64,000 nucleotides of DNA from Neoechinorhynchus agilis (GCA_051530055.1 CM121342.1:7254001-7318000), one strand, 5' to 3'. Counted from the first letter of the stretch, positions 9,881 through 21,678 are shown. Made by a program: numbers and translations. Notes: generated by a model not told the origin, from the sequence alone.

Positions 9881-11430
9881 GAGCTAAAATGGAATAAATA
9901 CATTTTCGGAGTGTAATGTGCTTTGTTGCCATTTGGATTTTTTTTCTGATATCAACAAATCGAAATTGAGTTAAAATCGTCTCGAGATATTAGATTACCA
10001 TTTCGAGCTTTGTACAATATTGTAACAAATTGATAATGCGCTGGGAAAATCGAAAAAGGATTTGATGTTTATACAAATCGACGAATACTAATCTATCCGT
10101 TTTCGATAATTAACGATTATGAGCTAAAATGGAATAAATACATTTTCGGAGTGTAATGTGCTTTGTTGCCATTTGGATTTTTTTTCTGATATCAACAAAT
10201 CGAAATTGAGTTAAAATCGTCTCGAGATATTAGATTACCATTTCGAGCTTTGTACAATATTGTAACAAATTGATAATGCGCTGGGAAAATCGAAAAAGGA
10301 TTTGATGTTTATACAAATCGACGAATACTAATCTATCCGTTTTCGATAATTAACGATTATGAGCTAAAATGGAATAAATACATTTTCGGAGTGTAATGTG
10401 CTTTGTTGCCATTTGGATTTTTTTTCTGATATCAACAAATCGAAATTGAGTTAAAATCGTCTCGAGATATTAGATTACCATTTCGAGCTTTGTACAATAT
10501 TGTAACAAATTGATAATGCGCTGGGAAAATCGAAAAAGGATTTGATGTTTATACAAATCGACGAATACTAATCTATCCGTTTTCGATAATTAACGATTAT
10601 GAGCTAAAATGGAATAAATACATTTTCGGAGTGTAATGTGCTTTGTTGCCATTTGGATTTTTTTTTTGATATCAACAAATCGAAATTGAGTTAAAATCGT
10701 CTCGAGATATTAGATTACCATTTCGAGCTTTGTACAATATTGTAACAAATTGATAATGCGCTGGGAAAATCGAAAAAGGATTTGATGTTTATACAAATCG
10801 ACGAATACTAATCTATCCGTTTTCGATAATTAACGATTATGAGCTAAAATGGAATAAATACATTTTCGGAGTGTAATGTGCTTTGTTGCCATTTGGATTT
10901 TTTTTCTGATATCAACAAATCGAAATTGAGTTAAAATCGTCTCGAGATATTAGATTACCATTTCGAGCTTTGTACAATATTGTAACAAATTGATAATGCG
11001 CTGGGAAAATCGAAAAAGGATTTGATGTTTATACAAATCGACGAATACTAATCTATCCGTTTTCGATAATTAACGATTATGAGCTAAAATGGAATAAATA
11101 CATTTTCGGAGTGTAATGTGCTTTGTTGCCATTTGGATTTTTTTCTGATATCAACAAATCGAAATTGAGTTAAAATCGTCTCGAGATATTAGATTACCAT
11201 TTCGAGCTTTGTACAATATTGTAACAAATTGATAATGCGCTGGGAAAATCGAAAAAGGATTTGATGTTTATACAAATCGACGAATACTAATCTATCCGTT
11301 TTCGATAATTAACGATTATGAGCTAAAATGGAATAAATACATTTTCAGAGTGTAATGTGCTTTGTTGCCATTTGGATTTTTTTTCTGATATCAACAAATC
11401 GAAATTGAGTTAAAATCGTCTCGAGATATT
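9881..11430. repeat. 240-bp tandem array, six full units plus a partial
   Basis: Units start at 9881, 10121, 10361, 10601, 10841, 11081 and 11320 with gagctaaaatggaataaata. Copies differ by only one or two bases (a T/C in a T-run, one missing T), so the array is very young or actively homogenised. The first unit begins in the 3' untranslated part of the gene ending at 9825 and carries its AATAAA, so every unit repeats a polyadenylation-signal-like motif. The last unit breaks off at about 11430, some 95 bp from the stop of the next gene. Confidence 0.97.
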
Positions 11431-11525
11431 GTTCCATAAGTCAACATTTAGAGTTCGATCGCTCAAATAACTAACATTCAGTTATAACTTAAAGAAAATC
11501 GTTTTTTTAAATCAGTGCAACATGT

Positions 11526-12638
11526 TTACGATAAGATTTCCTCGTTCCAGTGCGGATCGTTAAGATTGTGTTCGTCCATATATTGATCAGAAATGAATTT
11601 GGTCATGTAATTCCGCACTGAATCGGGCAAAATGACTACACATCGGTCACCCTCTCCAAGATTGAATTTCTTGCAGGATTTAATAGCCGCAAATACATTC
11701 GCACCGCTGCTTCCACCACAAAGAAGACCTTCATATCGAATAAGTTCACGTGCCATATTAAAAGAACAAACATCATTCGTCTTAACCCAATAATGAACTA
11801 CAGTGCGATCGAGGCTCGCTGGAATGAAATCGTAGCCGATTCCTTCCACCAAATATGATTGTACTCCGTTATTTAAATCCGGAGGTTCCGCTAAGATGGA
11901 TCCTACTGGATCAACACCAATTATCCTACATTCAGGGCACTCTTCAGATATTCTTCGACCTAAACCAGATATAGTACCGCCGGTACCCGCTGCAGCGACC
12001 AGCATACTCAATCGATAGTCACAGTCCTCCAGAATTTCTACAGCAGTTGAATCATAATGAGCGATTGGATTATATGGATTTCTGTATTGATCGGGAATCC
12101 ATGAATTTTCTATCCTTCGCTGTTCATTTTGTGAGACACATATATGCGATTCAGGATCGTTAAATGCTGCCTCCGTGGGCGTCCGTATGATCTCAGCTCC
12201 TAAAGCTTTCAACACATATTCCTTTTCTTTGCTCATCTTCTGAGGCATAACAATCACACATCGATATCCTTTGACAGCACTTACAAGTGCAAGACCAATT
12301 CCAGTGTTTCCTGACGTTGGTTCAATCACTGTACCACCCTCCTTTAGGCTTCCATCGCGCTCTCCTTCTTCTATCATCCGAACTCCAATGCGATCTTTAA
12401 CACTTCCACCAGGGTTCAAAAATTCGCACTTGGCAATAAGTTCACATTTTAATCCGTATCGTTTGGCAAGACGATCCAGTCGTACAAGCGGAGTTCGTCC
12501 AATCACATCGACAATGGAACGATAAATTTTTGATCGACCAAGAACTTGCTCTTTTCGTTTATGTCGATAAGGACACTTCCCATATGAAGAAACAAAATTT
12601 GATCGATCGTCAGGCCATACAAAGCCGTTGAGTTCCAT
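11526..12638 (-). CDS. CBS: Cystathionine beta-synthase catalytic core, copy A
   Basis: 370-residue intronless protein, a PLP enzyme of the beta-synthase family that condenses serine with homocysteine to cystathionine in the cytosol (family knowledge). Seen: [15 protein letters not shown], the PLP-lysine motif [20 protein letters not shown], the phosphate-binding [27 protein letters not shown] and the CBS-like [15 protein letters not shown]. It matches CBS more closely than bacterial cysteine synthase. It stops soon after [10 protein letters not shown], so the C-terminal regulatory Bateman (CBS-pair) domain of the human enzyme is absent. The N-terminal stretch has no clear Cys/His haem-ligand pair. 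The first ATG in frame is at 12638. Long blocks are shared with copy B at 14783-15856. Confidence 0.93.
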   Translation of the reverse strand: MELNGFVWPDDRSNFVSSYGKCPYRHKRKEQVLGRSKIYRSIVDVIGRTPLVRLDRLAKRYGLKCELIAKCEFLNPGGSVKDRIGVRMIEEGERDGSLKEGGTVIEPTSGNTGIGLALVSAVKGYRCVIVMPQKMSKEKEYVLKALGAEIIRTPTEAAFNDPESHICVSQNEQRRIENSWIPDQYRNPYNPIAHYDSTAVEILEDCDYRLSMLVAAAGTGGTISGLGRRISEECPECRIIGVDPVGSILAEPPDLNNGVQSYLVEGIGYDFIPASLDRTVVHYWVKTNDVCSFNMARELIRYEGLLCGGSSGANVFAAIKSCKKFNLGEGDRCVVILPDSVRNYMTKFISDQYMDEHNLNDPHWNEEILS

Positions 12639-13235
12639 CAGACTATCTAGAGAATATCCCAAAAGTTCGATAAGAAAGTGTTAGTGGTGTAGAACGGTTG
12701 CATTCAACCATTTATAGAGCCCCAAATTCCGAACACAGCACGAAGCATTATGCGCAGAACCGCAGAGATTTACGATGAAGTATCAACTGACTAAAATGTC
12801 AATGAATGCCACCGTGTCCGCTTTGACGTTTTTTCTTAGATAAGATGTGTAAATCACGCCTAACAATGAATCAGCAGTCACTAGTGTCAAAGGTTAGCAA
12901 CGTTTAAAGATTATAAACATTTTTTTGTCAAAAGTTTAGGATAGAGCTTAAATTGTGGCTATGAGTAGTTTATCCTAACGTTGCATTAAAAGATTTTCAC
13001 TACAACTCACAAAAATTCAATTTTTTATATTGCCAAATATAACAATTATATCTTATCTTCTTTTATACACGATGTCAAATGTTCAGTGCTTACAATATCT
13101 TTATGGAATGAATTGAAAAGATCAATTCAAATCCCAAGTAATAATTTTTATGCAGATAAAAGTATTTCCCATGTAAAATTTTATTCAAATAGTTCAAGTT
13201 GCGATATGTGAGGAGGAGGAGGTACCAGGCTATAT
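12639..13235. other. Upstream flank of CBS copy A, no other gene
   Basis: AT-rich. Presumably contains the promoter of the minus-strand CBS gene. No coding signal. Confidence 0.5.
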
Positions 13236-13425
13236 GATTAGAATTATTGTTTATAAGTCTTATCAACTGGTAAATAATTTTTTTGATCAAAGACGTTCCG
13301 AACCTCGTCGGATTCATCTATTAACAAACTGAGATGATGAACCCGACGATGTTCAAAACGTTTTTATTCGAAAAAATTATATACCAGTTGATAAGATTTT
13401 TAAACAATAATTCTATAAAGCAATT
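13236..13425. mobile_element. Solo palindromic (MITE or foldback-like) element
   Basis: Long imperfect palindrome. The left arm tagaattattgtttataag at about 13237 pairs with taaacaataattcta near 13403-13417, and ttatcaactggtaaataatt with the reverse of aattatataccagttgataa. The centre holds gaacctcgtcggattcatc and gatgatgaacccgacgatgt. That centre is close to the centre of the satellite units at 1-2915. No coding capacity. A short TA-rich target duplication is possible but not certain. Confidence 0.75.
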
Positions 13426-13429
13426 TACC

Positions 13430-13725
13430 TGTTTGGATGCTTTTTTGTTTTTTGTTTGTTTTTTTGGTTTGTTTGTTTTTTCTTTTTCGTCTTTTTGATT
13501 TAGATTTAATTTATACACAGAAAAAGCTTTCGATCCAACATTAAAGTTTTACTATTTAGCAAAAATTATTTAAAAGTTTTTTGTTTTGTTGTGTTTTTTT
13601 TTGTTTTTTTGGTGTTGTTTTTCTTTTTCGTCTTTTTGATTTAGATTTAACTTTATACACAGAAAAAGCTTTCGATCCAACATTAAAGTTTTACATATTT
13701 AGCAAAAATTATTTAAAAATAATAT
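13430..13725. repeat. T-rich direct duplication of about 130-150 bp
   Basis: The stretch tttttctttttcgtcttttt followed by gatttagattta and cagaaaaagctttcgatcca occurs twice, around 13475-13580 and 13615-13720, with small length differences in the T-runs. Simple tandem duplication. Confidence 0.85.
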
Positions 13726-14782
13726 ACAAAAGTTTTTAGCACTCTCATGCGAAAAAGGACTATTGCGTTTCTAAATGAATGCATGCGGCTGAAATATCCA
13801 ATAGCAGTAAAAAGATTAATTAAATGCATCTAAAAATGGCCCAATCGTATTTGCACATGAATAAAACATAGTAGAAAGCGTTTAAAAACGATTCGGTTGA
13901 CGAAGGTACATGTCGAAGTTTTTAAAATGCGTAAACCTAGATTTAAGTCATGGTGACGAGAGTAGAATTTGAAGAAAAAATGTCTAAGAAGAACGATGTA
14001 ACATTTCGTTGCTAAAATGTCTAATGCACGTTTTCTCTGTATCCCGTTAATTTAGACTCGAATTTAAGGCAGTATATTAACATTCAGTTTTGGTTAGATT
14101 TTAAGCATTCGTTTTTTTAAATAAGAACCGCAGAATTTAGTTTCTTCGCTTCAAAATACAAAATAATCATCATCATTTGAATGAAAATAAAATTGATAGT
14201 ACTGAAGCATGAAATGAAAATTGCATTTGTAGCTTCAATGGCCAAAAACGTCGAATTGATGATAAAATAACGGCTGGTTTACGTGTTATTCGTGAAGTTT
14301 AACTATGAGTAAACCGATAGCAATGGATTTTTGTCATTTTTTGGGATGGCTGGTTAGAATCTAATAAGGAAACTAGAATAATATTTAAAAGTAAAGCGAT
14401 TGAAATTCATTATTCCCGCTATAGGCAAAAACAAACTTCGAATCTCGAAACATAAAATGAATTATGTCCGAAAAGCCAGGGTATAATAGCAGAAATTCGA
14501 ATAAGATGTTTAAACACTTCATGAAGATAAAAATAACCGGCGTATTTTAAAAGAAATTTTCAAGCAATATTATACAATTATATTTAGAATGCGTGAACCG
14601 ACATTTTTATGTGAAGATAATATTCCAGCGCTCGAATTTACGAAGATCAACAAAACTTTTGATTGGTTCAGCATTTACACAACAATCGTGCAGAAAACAG
14701 AGTAGAAAATCAATGGGGTTTTTAAAGAGTTCGAGGCAAAATTCAACAATCTTTCAAAGATCCTCATCGTGTCGCATTGAAT
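13726..14782. other. Gene-poor stretch with one coding-like remnant
   Basis: Mostly AT-rich without genes. At about 14592-14755 the plus strand reads as protein-like text (EFTKINKTFDWFSIYT and later GVFKEFEAKFNNLSK) broken by a stop. It could be the degraded end of a DNA-transposon transposase or of a host gene; family not determined. Confidence 0.35.
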
Positions 14783-15856
14783 CTATGACAAGATTTCCTC
14801 GTTCCAGTGCGGATCGTTAAGATTGTGTTCGTCCATATATTGATCAGAAATGAATTTGGTCATGTAATTCCGCACTGAATCGGGCAAAATGACTACACAT
14901 CGGTCACCCTCTCCAAGATTGAATTTCTTGCAGGATTTAATAGCCGCAAATACATTCGCACCGCTGCTTCCACCACAAAGAAGACCTTCATATCGAATAA
15001 GTTCACGTGCCATATTAAAAGAACAAACATCATTCGTCTTAACCCAATAATGAACTGATTTAAGATCTAAGACTGGCGGATAAAAGTCAGATCCAATTCC
15101 TTCAACCAGATAAGAATGACCATGCCCATTTTCGACTGTTTCATCTTGGCCAGCCAAAATGGAACCTTCTGGATCTACACCAATGATCTTGCACGTTGGA
15201 CAAACCTCACGAAGTCGGTGAGCAATGCCGGTGATGGTGCCACCAGTACCTGCACCTGCAACAAGAATGTTCAACTTATTCTCGCAGTCGTTCAATATCT
15301 CCTCAGCCGTTGTCTCGTAATGTGTCTTTGAATTAAAATCGTTTCCGTATTGATCAGGCATCCATGAGTTCTTTGTCTTTGCATTTTCACTAATAGCAAC
15401 TGACATATACGAATCAGGATCATCGTGGGCTGCCTCCGTGGGCGTCCGTATGATCTCAGCTCCTAAAGCTTTCAACACATATTCCTTTTCTTTGCTCATC
15501 TTCTCAGGCATAACAATCACACATCGATATCCTTTAATCGCACTTACGATCGCAAGACCAATTCCAGTGTTTCCTGACGTTGGTTCAATCACTGTACCAC
15601 CCTCCTTTAGGCTTCCATCGCGCTCTCCTTCTTCTATCATCCGAACTCCAATGCGATCTTTAACACTTCCACCAGGGTTCAAAAATTCGCACTTGGCAAT
15701 AAGTTCACATTTTAATCCGTATCGTTCGGCAAGACGATCCAGTCGTACAAGCGGAGTTCGTCCAATCACATCGACAATGGAGCCGTAAATTCTGTTCTCT
15801 AAATGGATCTGAAATTCATTTCTCGTTTTTTCAATTGAATTCTCTTCATGTTCCAT
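14783..15856 (-). CDS. CBS: Cystathionine beta-synthase catalytic core, copy B
   Basis: 357 residues, intronless, from ATG at 15856. Same enzyme as copy [12 protein letters not shown] carrying the PLP lysine, SGNTGIGLA, the phosphate loop [28 protein letters not shown] and [11 protein letters not shown]. It also lacks a C-terminal Bateman domain. The N-terminus ([15 protein letters not shown]) differs from copy A. The last 267 bp are identical to copy A, and 353 bp near the 5' end differ at only about eight positions, while the roughly 370 bp between them are visibly diverged (for example [11 protein letters not shown] versus [20 protein letters not shown] versus [10 protein letters not shown]). 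Gene conversion after an older duplication is the simplest explanation. Confidence 0.93.
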   Translation of the reverse strand: MEHEENSIEKTRNEFQIHLENRIYGSIVDVIGRTPLVRLDRLAERYGLKCELIAKCEFLNPGGSVKDRIGVRMIEEGERDGSLKEGGTVIEPTSGNTGIGLAIVSAIKGYRCVIVMPEKMSKEKEYVLKALGAEIIRTPTEAAHDDPDSYMSVAISENAKTKNSWMPDQYGNDFNSKTHYETTAEEILNDCENKLNILVAGAGTGGTITGIAHRLREVCPTCKIIGVDPEGSILAGQDETVENGHGHSYLVEGIGSDFYPPVLDLKSVHYWVKTNDVCSFNMARELIRYEGLLCGGSSGANVFAAIKSCKKFNLGEGDRCVVILPDSVRNYMTKFISDQYMDEHNLNDPHWNEEILS

Positions 15857-16048
15857 TTGAAGCAAGAATATTCTCGGATGAACGGCAGATACAAACCTAT
15901 AGCATCCTATTGTCTCTTTAAATATAGATGCTCTTAGGCGGGCGGGTCGCGGTTAGCTGCCAGTTTGCATGGGGATTATGCAGAAAATGCGATTTACCTT
16001 ATCGCACTTCGTCGACGACATCGAAAATGTCTTCAATCATGTGACTTT
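15857..16048. other. Upstream flank of CBS copy B
   Basis: No gene seen. The presumed promoter region of the minus-strand CBS gene runs into LINE-derived sequence. Confidence 0.4.
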
Positions 16049-17035
16049 CTAGAAATAAATGTGCTTGGATGACATTTTGACATTGTGATTTTGACTGTTT
16101 CTGACAAAGGTGATCCATAAAATCGCAAAAATTCTAGGCGAATGCAGATATTGCCGTAAAATTACAATTTTGCGTGCTTTGTCCAGGAAGTCGGGATATT
16201 TGTTCGTCAGGGCACACAGCGATGCTCCGAAAAATAGCTCAATTGCTTTCGGAATCAAGTCTCACCGTGCAAATTTGTCGACTAAGCGAACCAATTCATC
16301 TTCATGCGACTGAGCAGCGTCACGTACTGAAAAGGAAGTTATATCCTTAGGCTATTGGGACCGCAACCCATCTATCCCGTGAGCTGATCCGTTAGCGAAA
16401 GATGAGATTGCCATCTTCACTTTTGATTTCGATGATAAAACATAAGGGATCGTCGTCCGCCGTCACTCAGATGTTTGGAACGAAGAGTTCGTAAGGTTTC
16501 TTCGTTATCTTTGGCGAGACTGTCCATTGAAAATAAAAGACGAACTACTCCTCGGACATCTCCGTCTGTGAGCTTCGAAGAAACGCGTTCACCAAGCGAC
16601 GAATTTGAGTTTCGGCGATGGTAACGCTCTTGGACACACTCCTTACGTAGCTCACATGCTGCCCAAAGACATTGAGTAAACTTTTTGTCAAAAGAACTTA
16701 TTCACTCCTTTATTTTTGTAGTTAGAGATCCTTCAGAAACATCACCAGCGGAAAACCCAAGTCTAGGGAACGCAAAGAGACACATCCACGACAACTCTGA
16801 GTTAGTCTCGATGCAGTCTATTAATAGAGAGGTGAATATCTTTGCGGCCTGATATCGCTCGCCCCTTGGGATTCTTTTCAGAACGTTCCTGGGCAGAACT
16901 CGCGCACAATATTCCCTGCAAATGGAATTTCATTTTGTACTGGTGATGTCGTGAAAGGATTCTGGCGCACACCATCAATTGACTTGAGGGATGAACCAGG
17001 AGCGCCACAGCGTGAATTGCGGGGTCCATGGACCC
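16049..17035 (-). mobile_element. LINE fragment, N-terminal half of the ORF
   Basis: Minus-strand decayed coding text in several frames matches the region before and at the start of the reverse transcriptase in a widespread animal non-LTR family: RNVLKRIPRGERYQAAKIF near 16900, then KLTDGDVRGVVRLLFSMDSL and NEETLRTLRSKH near 16500, SSFANGSAHGIDGLRSQ near 16390, and ELFFGASLCAL near 16225. The second half of the same family (RT palm and C-terminal domain) lies at 57545-59460. Stops and frame changes show it is not functional. Confidence 0.6.
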
Positions 17036-18020
17036 TAAGAACTTGGCCTAAATTAGTGCTGATTTGTAAGACTGGTCTTGAACAGAGAAATTAATTTAAT
17101 ATTGAGATATTTAAAATTCAAAGAGATTACAATATCGCTGCTACCTATGGAATGCAAGGAAATTGTTTCAAAAATTAATATTCAATATGTAAAAGTTTTG
17201 AATGTTTAGAAACGTTTTGGAATTAAAGGCGACGTTGCTGAATTTCACAAATTCTCAAGAATTAAAAAAAAGAGAATAAAAATATTAAATCGATTGCGAC
17301 TGGAATTTCACAATACAATGACGCATTAGGAGAAAATTAATTTGAATAAAATTTAAACAAATTAACCGAACCAACAATCTTCAATGTTTTGATTAAAGAT
17401 GAAACCAAATTTTTAACTTCGATTAAAATAAGACCTTCGTGAATTAATATATGTTTCTCAAAAATATAATTTTACGTGATTCGATAATGATGGCGAAAAT
17501 TTACATTGATTAAGAAACTAAATGTTTACTCTTATCAAAGCAGGTAATGAGGAAATTTAAAAAGGTAATGGAATTATTAGACTGATGTTTTTAAATCAAC
17601 ATTTAGCTATAAGAAATTTAATCCAAAGAAAATAGCAGCTTTCACCGTTGCATACAAAAATGATCCTGTTTTACTCAAAAAAAACGTTCCATTTTTGCCA
17701 TAATCGAAGTGGCACGATTATCTTCCGCTTTTAATACATCGATTGGTTCATTGGGACTGAATGGTTACATGTCACCGATTTTAATGGTTGCTCGTTAAAA
17801 TGAGCCCAGTCGTCGGATTAAAGCAATCAGTCTGCGCAATTGAGCACTTAAACTTGCTCTTGGCGAAAAGCGCACGAACGCACAGAATTTTCCCAAAAAT
17901 CTAAAACGAAATCGGAGCATATGACGAATCTCTAGTATTTAATTCCAATTTTAGTCTTGGTCCTTACAGTGTCTTATCGTCTTTTAATCGCTGAGATATC
18001 ATCCCCAATTATCCACAAAA
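17036..18020. other. AT-rich stretch, no gene
   Basis: Very AT-rich, no open frame of note. Weak similarity around 17940-17990 to 43440-43480 shows that the duplicated family at 18-20.6 kb extends slightly to the left. Confidence 0.5.
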
Positions 18021-18021
18021 C

Positions 18022-20602
18022 GAACAAAGTTACCTTCTTCAACTTCACTGTCTAATTTTGTGCGCCTCCTTTAAATGTCTTATAATGCCATGGATGAAGA
18101 TTTCTCCGTTCGACAACTTTAACCATCTTAGATCAATCTATTTGACACCAATAAAAGTAGCCCTTTAATATCAGTACTTGATGTTGCTTTTCTTGTATAC
18201 TGTTCAAGAGCTTCGCTTTAGAATTTTTCTTAACCTATTTGAGTTAAGGTCATCTTCTTTGTTAAATTTTAGCGCTCCAAATTCATCGATTGATCTTCCA
18301 CAATCTTCTTCATCGATAGTTTCAGCGCATCGTTTCCGCGTGTTCTTGGATGCCTGTGATTTATTGCCGTCTTTCTCGACATCTATCAGGTTTCCCAAAT
18401 GATCGATTGAACGGCCCCACCCATCGTTATCATCTTCATTGGCAGTTAAAGCGCTTTGCTGCCGACCGTCAATCGATCCATGTGATTGTTCGCCGTCTTT
18501 CTCGGTATCAATCAGCTCTCCAAACTGATCGATTGGACGGCCCCACCCATCTCTATCGTCTTCATTGGCAATTGAAGCGCTATGCTGCCGACCGTCCATC
18601 GATCCCAGTAATTGTTCGCCGTCTTTCTCGGTGTCAATCAGCTCTCCAAACTGGTCGATTGAACGGCCCCACCCATCTCTATCGTCTTCATTGGCAATTG
18701 AAGCGCTATGCTGCCGACCGTCAATCGATCCCTGTGATTGTTCGCCGTCTTTCTCGGTGTCAATCAGCTCTCCAAACTGATCGATGGAACGGCCCCACCC
18801 ATCTCTATCGTCTTCATTGGCAGTTGAAGCGCTATGCTGCCGACCGTCAATCGATCCTTGGGATTGTTCGCTGTCTTCCTCGAGATCCTTTAGTTTTCTA
18901 ACTTCATCGATAGAATTTCCACAATCATCTTTGGCATCTTTATCATCCATTGGCGAGCTTCGTTTTCTAATTTTCCTTGGGTTATGGTCGTCTTCTTGAT
19001 CAAATTTTAGCGCTCCAAGTTCTTCGAGTGAACTTAACCAATCCCCTTCACTCTCTTCATTAATATTTCCTGCCGTTCGTTTACGGAATTCCTTTACTCT
19101 CAGCGATTTATGTTCTTCAACTGTTGCTGTGTTTTGTTTTGTGATTCCTTTTATCCTCTGGTCTCTTCGACAATATTAACATCTTTTTGGATGTTTCCGT
19201 ATTTCCATTCGTTTTTGTTTCTAAATTCAACTATTCTCTGCGCATTATTTAAGATTTGGTCTTCGTTTGTAACAATTAGTTGTTTCATTTCAGCTGCTAA
19301 TATTGACCATTCGCATTGATCGCTTCTAAAACACCTTTTGCGTTTTTTCTCCGAATCGATTTCAGTTTCATTATCTGACTTCCTTTTTCTTGATTCTCTG
19401 GCCACGTCTCCAGGATCTTCAAATTCCTCGTCGATTTCCATTTCTTCATTCATTGATTCTCCATTATCCTTGTCATTTTCATTAACTTCGAAACTCATCA
19501 TTGATTGTATCGCCGGAAACCGTTCTACAAATTTTACCATTTCATTTGAAAGTTCCTGCGCGAAATTTGCTAACAATCTTTTCCCTGTTGTTGATATTTG
19601 GGAACAATAACATTTTTTTTGTATTCCAAAAGCTACGGCGACTCGACTAATCGGGTAATTGGGAGAATCAATTATCAATCAATTTGGGTTCTCTCATAAA
19701 GCAAATCGTTTCATTGGTTCATCAGTTCGCTCAATGAAAAAAGATGAGCGCAGAGGACCGTTTTGTACATTTTTGCACTGGATTTTGTCCATTTCGTGAA
19801 GGTCTAATCGCTGAGCAGAACGTCGAAAGTTTTGATCCTTGATTTGAGTGGAACTTTGAGTAGCGTTTGACCAATGGAAGCCGCGTTTTGGTTCATTTCG
19901 TTTCGTAACTATTAAAAATGTACACGACTCGAATGCGTTTCTGTTCGCATTGAACACAGTAAGTTCCGTAGACAACATTGAACCTCATGAAAAGTGATTT
20001 TGTCGCAATGGTCCAAACTTTGGCCTTGTCGCCCGCATCCTTTTACATTACAAACGATATCGAAAACTGTGGCACTTCTTTGTGATGGGTTCTTTTAGTT
20101 GGAATCCGGCGAAATGTTGAAGAGTTCCTCTTAACTTATCGATCCTCTAATCGCGCCCCCTTTTAAGAGCCTCTTGATGTCGCTCGTGAATTTCTCTCTA
20201 GCAAATGGGATAATGAGGATCGGTAAGGAGTCGCTTTTGGTTTCCTTCTTATTCGAACGTCCGCCAACCGTTTCAGCTCGGAAGCCCCTTAATTTCCCGA
20301 TCCCAATATTCGTCTTAAGCGAACATTCTGTTCGAAACCTTTATTGACGATCCTTTTAGCCTCCGGTGAAGATGAGCAAATCCTTGCAGTCTTCTCCATC
20401 GCAGTACAGATCGCTTGCTTCATCGCCCAAGAGGATTGTGAGAATCTCGATGCATGATTATGGCTTTCTTGCAAGGCTATGTGGCTATCCATGAATGGTA
20501 AGTTGATGACAGGGAAAATAATCCACCGGGTCGTCAATCGTCACCTTAAATCGCTCGGTTGCATCCATAGTATTGAGCCTCTGTTCCATTTCATCCACTT
20601 CA
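18022..20602. repeat. Segmental duplication, copy 1 (partner 47142-49871)
   Basis: From gcgaacaaagttaccttctt-like sequence at about 18022 to the cacttcaaagc boundary at about 20602, the window closely matches 47142-49871 in the same orientation. Differences include a coding deletion, a changed minisatellite number and scattered substitutions. The boundary at 20602 corresponds to the point where LINE sequence begins in the other copy. Confidence 0.93.
18204..19678 (-). pseudogene. Damaged copy of the acidic-repeat protein gene
   Basis: Duplicate of the gene at 47324-48874. It reads as two pieces: 19678-19151 and 18950-18204 (plus in-frame sequence just above 18950). Compared with the partner it lacks about 400 bp that encode the N-terminal membrane segment, and has a small deletion after the DVNIVEE region that shifts the frame. 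The C-terminal repeat is longer: four DGWGR-type units of 42 residues (126 bp, spaced at 18541, 18667 and 18793) against two in the partner. Repeat units read IDQFGELIDTEKDGEQ. Likely a pseudogene, though a shorter product from ATG at 18950 cannot be excluded. Confidence 0.7.
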
Positions 20603-21678
20603 AAGCGTCTGCTGTAGGACAGTAGCAAGTCGTTTTAATATCTCGGTTAAATCCGTTTTTGACATTGTGTGTAGAAGAATGCGATGCATCTCCAGGGAGT
20701 CCAGGAACAAAATGGTCAACGCTGGAACCTCGGACTCGCCGATAGAACCCATTTTCATACCTGAAGAGAATGCATTTGAGGATCAAGCGTTTGAGCCATA
20801 CAACATCCGCCATCTCAAAACCATGACGGTTTCGCTCTCCTTTCGCCTACAGTAATCTTTTCTCCTTTGCCCTCAAATCTGCATTCGACGTTTGTGAATA
20901 AGTCGTCAAAATGAAAAGACTTTAAATAGCATTTAAATCCTCTCGCCGGGAATGGAAGGATTCAATCAGTCACTTTTTAGATATGATCATGGTAGTTTGG
21001 AGGAGTGGAATTGGGGTCATAGCTCACAGGTTACCCGATAATACCAAGGACCGTTCGCTGCAGAAATGATCGGCCTGTGTACTTCAGTAATGATCCAATT
21101 GCCCTGTGATGGGAACCTTGGACAACTTAAGTCCTTTTGATCATTGGGTACAATACTGGCGTACGCAATGGTCCTCGGGATTTAGGCGTAGCAATTACAT
21201 TTTGGGAAGGGCGGATTTCCTTACGAGACATCATCCCTTCTACATTTAGCCCGATTGCAACCATATCGCCATCTTTCTCACTAACCATCACCCTTAGCGG
21301 CCTATATTGAATCATTTCTTTTATAGATTTCAAGGCCGTTCGTTCACCATGCGAGAGATTCGATAGGATGCCCTGTCGATCCCTTCTTGAAATATTAATA
21401 ATCGTCTTTCAAGACTACCATCTCCTCTTGATAGATCCACCGTAACCTTCTCAAAACCCAAACGACATTTCCGTCTCAACAAATCAGTCGGTCTCTCATC
21501 GTCGTCTCGATCTCCCTTTTTCTCTAGATCTCAATCCTATCCGATATTCTTGACCTCCATTTGCGTTTAAATGCGTCTTTTTTAAGTCAGTCGTATCACA
21601 TTTACTTGATACTTAAGTTTGTAATCATTCGTCGGCCTCCCACCTATTCGACGCCCGTCATGTTTCTTCACAGAGACT

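Noticed and set aside
18350-18901. Plus-strand open frame of 183 codons over the acidic repeats
   Set aside because: Antisense shadow of the 126-bp minisatellite, whose length is a multiple of three and so keeps every frame open.
20289-20813. Coding-like minus-strand frames after the first segmental duplication copy
   Set aside because: No conserved motif recognised, and part of it is also in the non-coding portion of the other copy with further changes.
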